Below are positions 1 to 5,066 of a stretch of 5,066 nucleotides of DNA, piece by piece. The notes below the pieces were generated by a model that saw only the letters and a list, made by a program, of their open reading frames with translations, was not told the origin of the DNA and made no database searches. Origin of the DNA: Flavobacteriales bacterium (lineage in GTDB: Bacteria > Bacteroidota > Bacteroidia > Flavobacteriales_D > Sanyastnellaceae); NCBI GenBank assembly GCA_947460525.1, contig CANHIV010000117.1, positions 1-5,066 on the forward strand, written 5' to 3'. Both the position numbers and the translations under genes were made by a program. How positions within the stretch are numbered: the stretch's first letter is position 1; the number at the start of each line of letters is the position of its first letter.

Positions 1-1295
1 CCTGCAATCACCACCAATGAAGCCCTTGGTACACCTGCAATTCCTTTGCTTGTAATCATTAAAGTCAACAACATTGTTACTTGGTCTCCCACTGATAAAT
101 CAATGCCATAGGCTTGTGCTATAAACAAACTCGCAAAAGTCATGTACATCATGCTTCCATCTAAATTAAAAGAATAACCCAAGGGCAGAACAAAACTCAC
201 AATCCTATTGCGACATCCAAATCGCTCCAATTGTTCCAACATTTTGGGATACGCGCTCTCACTAGAAGCAGTTGAAAATGCCAACAAGAGCGGTTGTTTC
301 AAATGATTAACAAACGTGGTTGTTCTATTGCGCAACATCAACCAAGCAACAAACAATAGTATCACCCAAAGCAATATCAACCCCAAATAAAACTCTCCTA
401 TAAAAGTTGCGTACGTTGCCAATACACCCATTCCTTTTTTAGCAATAATGGTGGTGATGGCGGAGAAAACTGCAAATGGCGCCACGTACATTACAAACGT
501 GGTGACTTTCAACATCACGTGTCCTATGGCATCCATGGCTTTGATCAAACCTTCTGCCTTGTCTCCCATGGCAGCCGCCCCTACTCCAAACAACAAAGCA
601 AAAATGACAATCTGCAAGATTTCGTTCTTGGCCATTGCATCCATCAAACTCGTTGGGAAAATATGGGTAATGAATCCTTTCAATGTGATGGCTGCATGCT
701 CCAATCCTATACCTGCCGCACCATCCGGAATCTCCAATTCCAACATCTTACCCGGTTGAAACAAATTCACCAAAAGTGCTCCCAAAGCCAACGAAATCAA
801 GGATGCCGTCATGAACCACAGCAAGGTTTTTCCGCCAATGCGACCCACCGCTTTTAAATCTCCTAACTTGGCCACCCCGGCCACCAACGTGGCAAACACC
901 AATGGGGCGATAATCATCTTGATCAATCGCAAGAATACCTCCGTGAAGATGCTGAAAACATCCAAAATCTTTTCCAGTGTGGGATGCATCTTGGACTCGC
1001 GGTTGCCCGCTTTTACAACTTGCTCTGATAAACTTGAAGCCGATTTTGCCTGCGCTGCTTTAATGGCGGCACTGTATTTCTCTTCATCCGTTAACAAACT
1101 GTCTGCTGCAATGGCTTTGAGTTGAGCGTCATTGTTGATTTCCGACTTGTCCTCAATAACGGTCGCAATTTTGTCCCAAGCCGCTGTTTTTGATAATGCA
1201 GGTGTAGCAGGAAATTGAAGATTCAACCACGCACCAATTCCTATACCCAATAACAATGCAATGAAAATCCATTGCGTTAGATTCAATTTCTTCAT
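1..1295 (-). CDS. Dicarboxylate/amino acid:cation symporter (DAACS/SLC1 family), 3' end cut by window edge
   Basis: This inner-membrane secondary transporter would import glutamate, aspartate or a C4-dicarboxylate with Na+ or H+. The first 431 residues are present without an internal stop; perhaps 60-70 residues, including the last helix (TM8), lie beyond the window. TM1 is at about 8-26. A polar Ala/Ser/Lys-rich stretch (about 28-105) precedes TM2, which starts near FLRLIKMIIAPL (121-132). Conserved family motifs follow: NEILQIVIFALLFG (224-237), the serine-rich re-entrant loop HP1 as AFSTASSESAYP (339-350), the unwound TM7 motif NLDGS (377-381, the NMDGT equivalent) and HP2 as SKGIAGVPRAS (416-426). 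The ATG begins MKKLNLTQW and gives TM1 at once; no ribosome-binding site is seen, as usual in Bacteroidota. The gene lies 43 nt behind purF on the same strand. Family membership is certain. The substrate is not, because the specificity residues of TM8 are missing, so I give no symbol (gltP, gltT and dctA are all used for such genes). Confidence 0.93.
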   Translation of the reverse strand, partial: MKKLNLTQWIFIALLLGIGIGAWLNLQFPATPALSKTAAWDKIATVIEDKSEINNDAQLKAIAADSLLTDEEKYSAAIKAAQAKSASSLSEQVVKAGNRESKMHPTLEKILDVFSIFTEVFLRLIKMIIAPLVFATLVAGVAKLGDLKAVGRIGGKTLLWFMTASLISLALGALLVNLFQPGKMLELEIPDGAAGIGLEHAAITLKGFITHIFPTSLMDAMAKNEILQIVIFALLFGVGAAAMGDKAEGLIKAMDAIGHVMLKVTTFVMYVAPFAVFSAITTIIAKKGMGVLATYATFIGEFYLGLILLWVILLFVAWLMLRNRTTTFVNHLKQPLLLAFSTASSESAYPKMLEQLERFGCRNRIVSFVLPLGYSFNLDGSMMYMTFASLFIAQAYGIDLSVGDQVTMLLTLMITSKGIAGVPRASLVVIA

Positions 1296-1338
1296 TTCCG
1301 TAGTAGTTTAACCCTACGAAGATAATTCATTACACAAA

Positions 1339-3240
1339 TCAATACGCGCGCTCATTGCGCCCTTCCATGTAATTGATAAAGGCTTGATTCACCACTTTGT
1401 TTCCGCCAGGTGTTGGGTAATTTCCAGTGAAATACCAATCTCCTTGGTGCTCGGGACATGCGTGGTGCAATCCTTCTATGGTCTGATAAATAATCTTTAC
1501 TGTGGCTTCAACATCTACAGGCTTCAACAACTCAGCAATTTTATCATTGATCTCTTCCACTGTAAAGGGCTCATACACTTCCTTGACATAATTCTTCACC
1601 TGCTCTTTGGGAAGTTGTATTTGCTCTTTGCACTTTTGATAAACCAAATCCATTACTGCCATTGTTCCTCTTTCCTTGTGCAATGCCACACAGGCCTGAA
1701 AAGCAATAAAATCGCCCATCTTGGCCATGTCGATGCCATAACAATCGGGATAGCGAATTTGCGGTGCGGAAGAGACAATGATGATGGTCTTGGGATGCAA
1801 ACGATCCAAGATTCGTAGTATCGATTTTTTCAGTGTTGTTCCTCGAACGATGGAATCGTCGATTACCACCAAATGATCTTGGTGGGGAATAACAGCACCA
1901 TGCGTTACATCGTAAACAGATGACACCATTTCATCCCGAGCAGAATCTTGGGTGATGAAGGTTCTCAATTTCACATCCTTCAGCGCAATCTTTTCAATGC
2001 GGGTGCGGGTCAGGATTATTTTTTCAATTTGCTCAGGGGTAATCTGATTGCCGAGCTTGGAAAGCTCATCAATCTTCTTTCTATTGGCCGCATCTTCCAA
2101 CTCCTTGATCATTCCATAGAATGCAGTCTCAGCGGTATTGGGGATAAAAGAAAAAACGGTGTTGTCCAATTCATGATTCACGGCCTCAATAATGGCTGGA
2201 ACCACATTTCTTCCCAATTGTTGGCGCTCAAAATAAATGTCTTTGTCGTTGCCTTTTGAAAAATAAATGCGTTCAAAAGAGCAAGGGGTCGTCTTCTCAG
2301 AAACCCTGATTTCCTTCAAACTGGTTTGACCATCCTTTTTGATAATCAACCCTTGTCCAGCGGGAATCTCTCTGATCTCCTCCGCTTGTACATGAAAGGC
2401 ACTTTGGATTGGAGTGCGCTCACTGGCCACCACAACTACCTCATCGTCCTCATAAAAATATGCCGGGCGAATGCCGTTGGGATCTCTCACAACAAAAGCA
2501 TCACCATGTCCAAACATTCCTGCCATTGCGTATCCTCCATCCCACTCTCTTGAGGCTCTAGACAATACGCGCTGCACATCCAAATGCTTGGCTATCAAAT
2601 CTGAAATTTGAACATTGGAATAACCTTGTGATTTGAATCGCTCAAACAACACTTGATTTTCCTCGTCCAAAAAGTGACCTATCTTTTCCATTGCCGTCAC
2701 CGTGTCGGCTTTTTCCTTGGGGTGCTGTCCCAACTCTACCAACAATGAAAAAAGTTCATCTACGTTGGTCAAGTTAAAATTGCCCGCCAAAACCAAATTT
2801 CTTGTCATCCAGTTGTTCTGGCGCAAAAAAGGATGGCAGTTCTCAATGCTATTTCCACCAAAGGTTCCGTAACGCAAATGACCTAGAAATACCTCTCCAG
2901 TAAATGCAAAGTTGTCCTTTAAAAAAGCACTGTCTTTTAATTTTTCCGGATCTGATTTTTCCAATTCACTGAATCGGGACATGACTTTGGCAAACACATC
3001 CCGTATGGGTTGTGAATCATTGCTCCTGATTCTGCTGATGTATTTTTTTCCAGGTTCAATGTCCAATTTGATATTGGCCATTCCAGCACCATCTTGCCCA
3101 CGATGATGTTGTTTCTGCATTAACAAATACATTTTGTTAAGGCCGTAAAAAGCGGTTCCGTATTTATCGGTGTAAAACTGAAGGGGTTTCTTCAATCTCA
3201 GCAGGGCTATTCCGCACTCGTGCTTGATCGCGTCACTCAT
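1339..3240 (-). CDS. purF: Amidophosphoribosyltransferase, long Bacteroidota form (class II glutamine amidotransferase + PRTase)
   Basis: This cytoplasmic enzyme forms 5-phosphoribosylamine, glutamate and PPi from PRPP and glutamine, opening purine synthesis. It has 633 residues, against about 475-505 for Bacillus and E. coli PurF. The N-terminal Ntn-type glutaminase domain (about 9-290) shows the nucleophile in ECGIALLRL (Cys9, exposed after loss of an 8-residue leader), RGQDGAG (47-53), GHLRYGT (120-126), AGNFN (152-156), WDGGY (233-237) and RDPNGIRP (252-259). The phosphoribosyltransferase domain has CSFERIYFS (320-328), KLRTFI (424-429), the PRPP loop VVIDDSIVRGTT (458-469) and YPDCYGIDM (497-505). 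It ends with FTGNYPTPGG (604-613). The frame extends upstream only to a TTG at 3252. I chose the ATG at 3240 because it gives MSDAIKHECGIA, the N-terminus I know from this family, with a short cleavable leader. Additional length lies before GHLRYGT, before KLRTFI and at the C-terminus. Many genomes of the phylum may also carry a short canonical PurF, so this copy could be a paralogue. Confidence 0.95.
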   Translation of the reverse strand: MSDAIKHECGIALLRLKKPLQFYTDKYGTAFYGLNKMYLLMQKQHHRGQDGAGMANIKLDIEPGKKYISRIRSNDSQPIRDVFAKVMSRFSELEKSDPEKLKDSAFLKDNFAFTGEVFLGHLRYGTFGGNSIENCHPFLRQNNWMTRNLVLAGNFNLTNVDELFSLLVELGQHPKEKADTVTAMEKIGHFLDEENQVLFERFKSQGYSNVQISDLIAKHLDVQRVLSRASREWDGGYAMAGMFGHGDAFVVRDPNGIRPAYFYEDDEVVVVASERTPIQSAFHVQAEEIREIPAGQGLIIKKDGQTSLKEIRVSEKTTPCSFERIYFSKGNDKDIYFERQQLGRNVVPAIIEAVNHELDNTVFSFIPNTAETAFYGMIKELEDAANRKKIDELSKLGNQITPEQIEKIILTRTRIEKIALKDVKLRTFITQDSARDEMVSSVYDVTHGAVIPHQDHLVVIDDSIVRGTTLKKSILRILDRLHPKTIIIVSSAPQIRYPDCYGIDMAKMGDFIAFQACVALHKERGTMAVMDLVYQKCKEQIQLPKEQVKNYVKEVYEPFTVEEINDKIAELLKPVDVEATVKIIYQTIEGLHHACPEHQGDWYFTGNYPTPGGNKVVNQAFINYMEGRNERAY

Positions 3241-3263
3241 AGGGAGTGTCAAATTTTGTGTGG

Positions 3264-3290
3264 CAAAGATAGTTTTTTAAATGCCGCAAA
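3264..3290 (-). promoter_or_regulatory. Putative Bacteroidota-type promoter for purF
   Basis: Read on the minus strand, TATCTTTG (3271-3264) matches the Bacteroidota -7 consensus TAnnTTTG in full. A TTTG lies upstream (3290-3287), but the spacer is only 15 nt, shorter than the roughly 17-23 nt usually given for the TTG/-33 element, so that half is uncertain. Transcription would start around 3257-3259, leaving a leader of about 20 nt before the ATG at 3240. A T6 run (3273-3278) and an A9 tract (3288-3296) on the plus strand surround these elements and may bend or open the DNA. The region is shared with the divergent gene at 3350. Confidence 0.5.
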
Positions 3291-3349
3291 AAAAAATATT
3301 CTTTCGCTTATGGAATTCAATCTGCATTTGCATCCAATAAGAAAACAAG

Positions 3350-4087
3350 ATGATGAAAACTTACTTCACCCTCGTCCTTTGCATGGTTCTAGGAACCGGC
3401 TGGACCCAAAATACTGGCAGTATCATGGGCACCACTTATGAACTTGAGTCCAAAAACACCATTCCAGGTGTAATCATCACGGTAGAAAACAGTTTGGGCG
3501 CCACTGCCTACGGAATCCATTCAGACATCGATGGACGATACCGCATCAACGGCGTAGAGCCGGGCACATACAATGTCCGATTACGATTTTTGGGTAGAAA
3601 TGATTTGCTTAAAACCCAAGTGCAAGTAACTCCAGACAAGATAACCTTTGTCGATGCGCTAATGGATGAAGAAACCAAAATGGGAAAAACCCTGGTCATT
3701 GAAGAACAAAAAATTCCTTTGATCGATAAAAACGGAGGCACGCTCATTACTTTGACTTCTAAGGAAATGACCCACTTGCCTTCTGCGCATGGTGGGAATA
3801 TTAAAAACATTGTAGCCGGAATGATTTCTGACGTAAAAACAGGAGATAGAGGAGAAGAACTCTATTTTCGCGGAAGCCGTGCAGGTAGCGTGGTGTACTA
3901 CATTGATGGGGTTAAAGTGAGAGAAAATGTTCCCAACATTCCCTCTTCTGGAATTGCTTCTATCTCTGTTTACACCGGTGGCATGCCCGCAACTTATGGG
4001 GATAGTACTGGTGGTGTGGTGGTCATCAATACCAAAAGTTTTATCCAAGAATACTATGGGAAACTAAACAACAAGGTTGAAAAATAA
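3350..4087 (+). CDS. Secreted CarboxypepD_reg-like / TonB-plug domain protein without a beta-barrel
   Basis: A 245-residue exported protein. A signal peptide (about 1-20, TYFTLVLCMVLGTGWTQ, probably cut after the Gln) has no lipobox. Residues 22-105 form a carboxypeptidase-regulatory-like beta-sandwich: GSIMGTTYE, then IPGVIITVENSLGATAY, DIDGRYRINGVEPGTYNVRL. Residues 131-230 form a TonB-receptor plug: LITLTSKEM, LYFRGSRAGSVVYYIDGVKV and ISVYTGGMPATYGDSTGG followed by VVVINTKS. In normal outer-membrane receptors a barrel of several hundred residues follows; here the protein ends about 18 residues after the plug and the sigma gene begins in overlap, so this is not simply a truncated or frameshifted receptor. 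Tandem ATGs stand at 3350 and 3353; the second would give MKTYFTLV and is equally plausible. No TonB box is evident. The gene overlaps the next by 11 nt. I infer a periplasmic or outer-membrane-associated sensor or binding protein; its function is unknown. Confidence 0.88.
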   Translation: MMKTYFTLVLCMVLGTGWTQNTGSIMGTTYELESKNTIPGVIITVENSLGATAYGIHSDIDGRYRINGVEPGTYNVRLRFLGRNDLLKTQVQVTPDKITFVDALMDEETKMGKTLVIEEQKIPLIDKNGGTLITLTSKEMTHLPSAHGGNIKNIVAGMISDVKTGDRGEELYFRGSRAGSVVYYIDGVKVRENVPNIPSSGIASISVYTGGMPATYGDSTGGVVVINTKSFIQEYYGKLNNKVEK

Positions 4088-4088
4088 G
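4067..4088 (+). repeat. Copy 1 of a near-identical gene-junction sequence (plug/sigma overlap)
   Basis: The segment begins AACAACAA and ends TGAAAAATAAG. It contains the TTG start of the sigma gene (4077-4079) and the TAA stop of the plug gene (4085-4087), giving an 11-nt overlap. It aligns with 4591-4611 with one gap and two mismatches. The arrangement suits stop-start translational coupling. Confidence 0.6.
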
Positions 4089-4610
4089 ACAACATATGAC
4101 AATACTTGGGAAAGGATTCAAAACCATCCTTCCCCTGAAAACATGGGCCTTTTGTACCAACAATGGGCCCATATTGTCTATGCCGTATCACTGAAGTACT
4201 TAAAAAACAAAGACGATGCAAATGACGTAGTGGCAGAAATATTTGAAAAACTCCTGCATCATTTTCCAGAGGAAAAAATAGAAAACGGTCCTGCATGGTT
4301 GCACAGTGTAACCAAGTTTCATTGCTTAATGAAAATAAGAAAGCGCAATGCAGCATTCCGTCAATTGCAAGAAGATCCTTGGCAAGAAGAGGGTATCCAT
4401 CAAATGGAACCACAATTGGAAGCCCTTGAATTAGCCTTGCTAAACATTCCAGAGAAACAAAGACATTGCTTGGAACAATTCTTCCTGATGAAAAAAAGCT
4501 ACCAAATCATCTCTGAAGAATTGGGGTTGACTTTTAATGAAATTAAATCCAACATCCAAAACGGAAAGAGAAATCTGCGCATTCAACTCGAACAACAAAA
4601 TGAAAAATAA
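4077..4610 (+). CDS. ECF-type RNA polymerase sigma-70 factor
   Basis: A 177-residue sigma factor of normal ECF length with only regions 2 and 4. Region 2 covers about 22-92: LLYQQWAHIVYAVSLKYL (25-42), the core-binding segment KNKDDANDVVAEIFEKLL (43-60), then GPAWLHSVTKFHCLMKIRKR (71-90) for -10 recognition and melting. A charged linker (about 93-112) leads to region 4 (about 113-172), with LLNIPEKQRHCLEQFFL and the -35-binding helix-turn-helix SYQIISEELGLTFNEIKS (141-158). It would direct RNA polymerase to a small regulon, probably under control of the downstream membrane protein. The start is TTG at 4077. The first ATG in frame (4143, residue 23) would cut into the first helix of region 2, and the TTG reproduces the MKNK start and 11-nt overlap of the next gene, so I prefer it. 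The gene overlaps both neighbours by 11 nt. No autoregulatory promoter could be identified. Confidence 0.9.
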   Translation: MKNKTTYDNTWERIQNHPSPENMGLLYQQWAHIVYAVSLKYLKNKDDANDVVAEIFEKLLHHFPEEKIENGPAWLHSVTKFHCLMKIRKRNAAFRQLQEDPWQEEGIHQMEPQLEALELALLNIPEKQRHCLEQFFLMKKSYQIISEELGLTFNEIKSNIQNGKRNLRIQLEQQNEK

Positions 4611-4611
4611 G
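4591..4611 (+). repeat. Copy 2 of a near-identical gene-junction sequence (sigma/anti-sigma overlap)
   Basis: This segment also begins AACAACAA and ends TGAAAAATAAG. It contains the ATG start of the third gene (4600-4602) and the TAA stop of the sigma gene (4608-4610), again an 11-nt overlap. Relative to copy 1 the start codon is ATG instead of TTG and one base is missing just before it. Confidence 0.6.
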
Positions 4612-5066
4612 CCCACGCAAATACCGCCCACAGCAGAGGAAATGGTCCTCTGGAAAAAAGGTGAATTCCCGGCCGGTGAAAGGAGGGTGCAAATAGCGCA
4701 ATGGATCGATGATCATCCTTTTATACAAGATGCATTGGAAGGAATGGAGCTGGATCCTCAATTAAGTGGATTTGTGGCTCAACCCGCAACTCCGCATGCG
4801 TCACACAAAAGTCATTTCAAAGGTTGGATCATTGGATTGGCAGTGGGTATAGGTTGCGCACTGTTGGCGGTTAGTATTTGGAATCCCAACGCAATTGAGA
4901 ATAAAACTCAGGTATCGATAAATTCAAAAACGACTTCTCCAACAAATCAAAATACAAAGGAAACTACTGCCTCTAATGAATTGAAAACCGCTGAAAAGGT
5001 GCAAAATAAACCCTCAGAAGCCTCGCCAAAAAAAGAGAGCACGCCAGTAATCGATCATGTTTCGGA
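4600..5066 (+). CDS. Putative membrane-bound anti-sigma-like protein, 3' end cut by window edge
   Basis: The first 155 residues are present. A cytoplasmic N-terminus of about 74 residues contains PTAEEMVLWKKGEFPAGERR and IAQWIDDHPFIQDALEGME (32-50). This resembles the helical N-terminal segment (growing from 'x-x-Y-x-x-G-x-L' through 'DPFLxDALEG') seen before the membrane helix in many Bacteroidota anti-sigma, TonB-like and CarboxypepD_reg-like membrane proteins. One hydrophobic helix follows (75-94, GWIIGLAVGIGCALLAVSIW). After it comes a periplasmic stretch rich in Asn, Thr, Ser, Lys, Glu and Pro (95-155), probably disordered. No HxxxCxxC zinc-anti-sigma motif occurs: there is no Cys before the membrane helix. 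The ATG overlaps the sigma stop by 11 nt, so the two are probably made in fixed proportion. From position, topology and the N-terminal pattern I infer that it binds the sigma factor and senses the envelope. A C-terminal domain (TonB-like, CarboxypepD_reg-like or other) may lie beyond the window. Confidence 0.75.
   Translation, partial: MKNKPTQIPPTAEEMVLWKKGEFPAGERRVQIAQWIDDHPFIQDALEGMELDPQLSGFVAQPATPHASHKSHFKGWIIGLAVGIGCALLAVSIWNPNAIENKTQVSINSKTTSPTNQNTKETTASNELKTAEKVQNKPSEASPKKESTPVIDHVS

Noticed and set aside
448..1125. Plus-strand open frames of about 100 codons over the symporter gene
   Set aside because: Their translations show no recognisable domains, and the opposite strand encodes a continuous transporter with all family motifs.
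1299..1318. Inverted repeat CGTAG...CTACG between purF and the symporter gene, as a possible terminator
   Set aside because: The stem is only 5 bp with a 10-nt loop and no T-run follows on the minus strand, so it is too weak to call; it lies just before the symporter start.
1335..1342. Minus-strand TTGATTTG as a -7 element for the symporter gene
   Set aside because: It misses one conserved base, lies over the purF stop, and has no TTG at the proper distance upstream.
1384..2553. Plus-strand open frames of 75-144 codons over purF
   Set aside because: They are antisense to a strongly conserved enzyme gene and show no independent coding evidence.
3241..3252. In-frame extension of purF to a TTG at 3252 (adds four residues)
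   Set aside because: The ATG at 3240 gives the familiar MSDAIKHECGIA start and lies nearer the expected leader length; the TTG has no supporting signal.
3323..3330. Plus-strand TGCATTTG as a -7 element for the plug-protein gene
   Set aside because: It matches TAnnTTTG at all but one fixed base, but no TTG lies at the expected distance upstream, so it could be chance.
3350..4087. Plug-protein gene as a frameshifted remnant of a full TonB receptor
   Set aside because: No barrel sequence follows in any frame; the sigma gene starts in overlap with the stop codon, so the short form appears to be the native gene.
3508..4761. Minus-strand open frames of 63-129 codons over the plug/sigma/anti-sigma cluster
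   Set aside because: Their translations are unlike any known protein and oppose genes with clear domain motifs.

Overview
The window looks like chromosomal DNA from a member of the Bacteroidota, probably on the flavobacterial side. The evidence is indirect but consistent. The amidophosphoribosyltransferase is the long form (about 630 residues) that I know from this phylum. One gene combines a carboxypeptidase-regulatory-like domain with a TonB plug, a typical Bacteroidota pairing. Start codons lack Shine-Dalgarno sequences and sit behind A-rich leaders. A perfect match to the phylum's TAnnTTTG -7 promoter element lies in front of purF. The DNA is moderately AT-rich by eye and densely coding.

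Layout. Left half, minus strand: a long-form purF (1339-3240) is followed 43 nt downstream by the 5' part of a dicarboxylate/amino acid:cation symporter gene, which runs off the left edge (1-1295). Nothing resembling a strong terminator separates them, so they may be cotranscribed. A divergent intergenic region of 109 bp (3241-3349) holds the purF promoter, a T6 run and an A9 tract. Right half, plus strand: a tight three-gene cluster. It consists of a secreted, barrel-less TonB-plug protein (3350-4087), an ECF-type sigma factor (4077-4610, TTG start), and a single-pass membrane protein whose N-terminus resembles Bacteroidota anti-sigma or TonB-like proteins (4600-5066, cut by the right edge). 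Each gene of the cluster overlaps the next by exactly 11 nt, and both overlaps lie in nearly the same 21-22 nt sequence.

How the genes may work together. PurF makes phosphoribosylamine from PRPP and glutamine, the first committed step of purine synthesis. The symporter probably imports aspartate, glutamate or a C4-dicarboxylate, which could feed nitrogen and carbon to the same biosynthesis, but this link is inference. The right-hand cluster resembles a reduced FecA-FecI-FecR system: a periplasmic or envelope plug-domain protein, a sigma factor and a membrane-bound regulator, but with no beta-barrel receptor. This barrel-less plug/sigma/anti-sigma module, with its duplicated translational-coupling junction, is the most interesting item in the window. 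No RNA genes, insertion sequences, CRISPR arrays or clear terminators were seen. No stretch over 300 bp lacks a gene.
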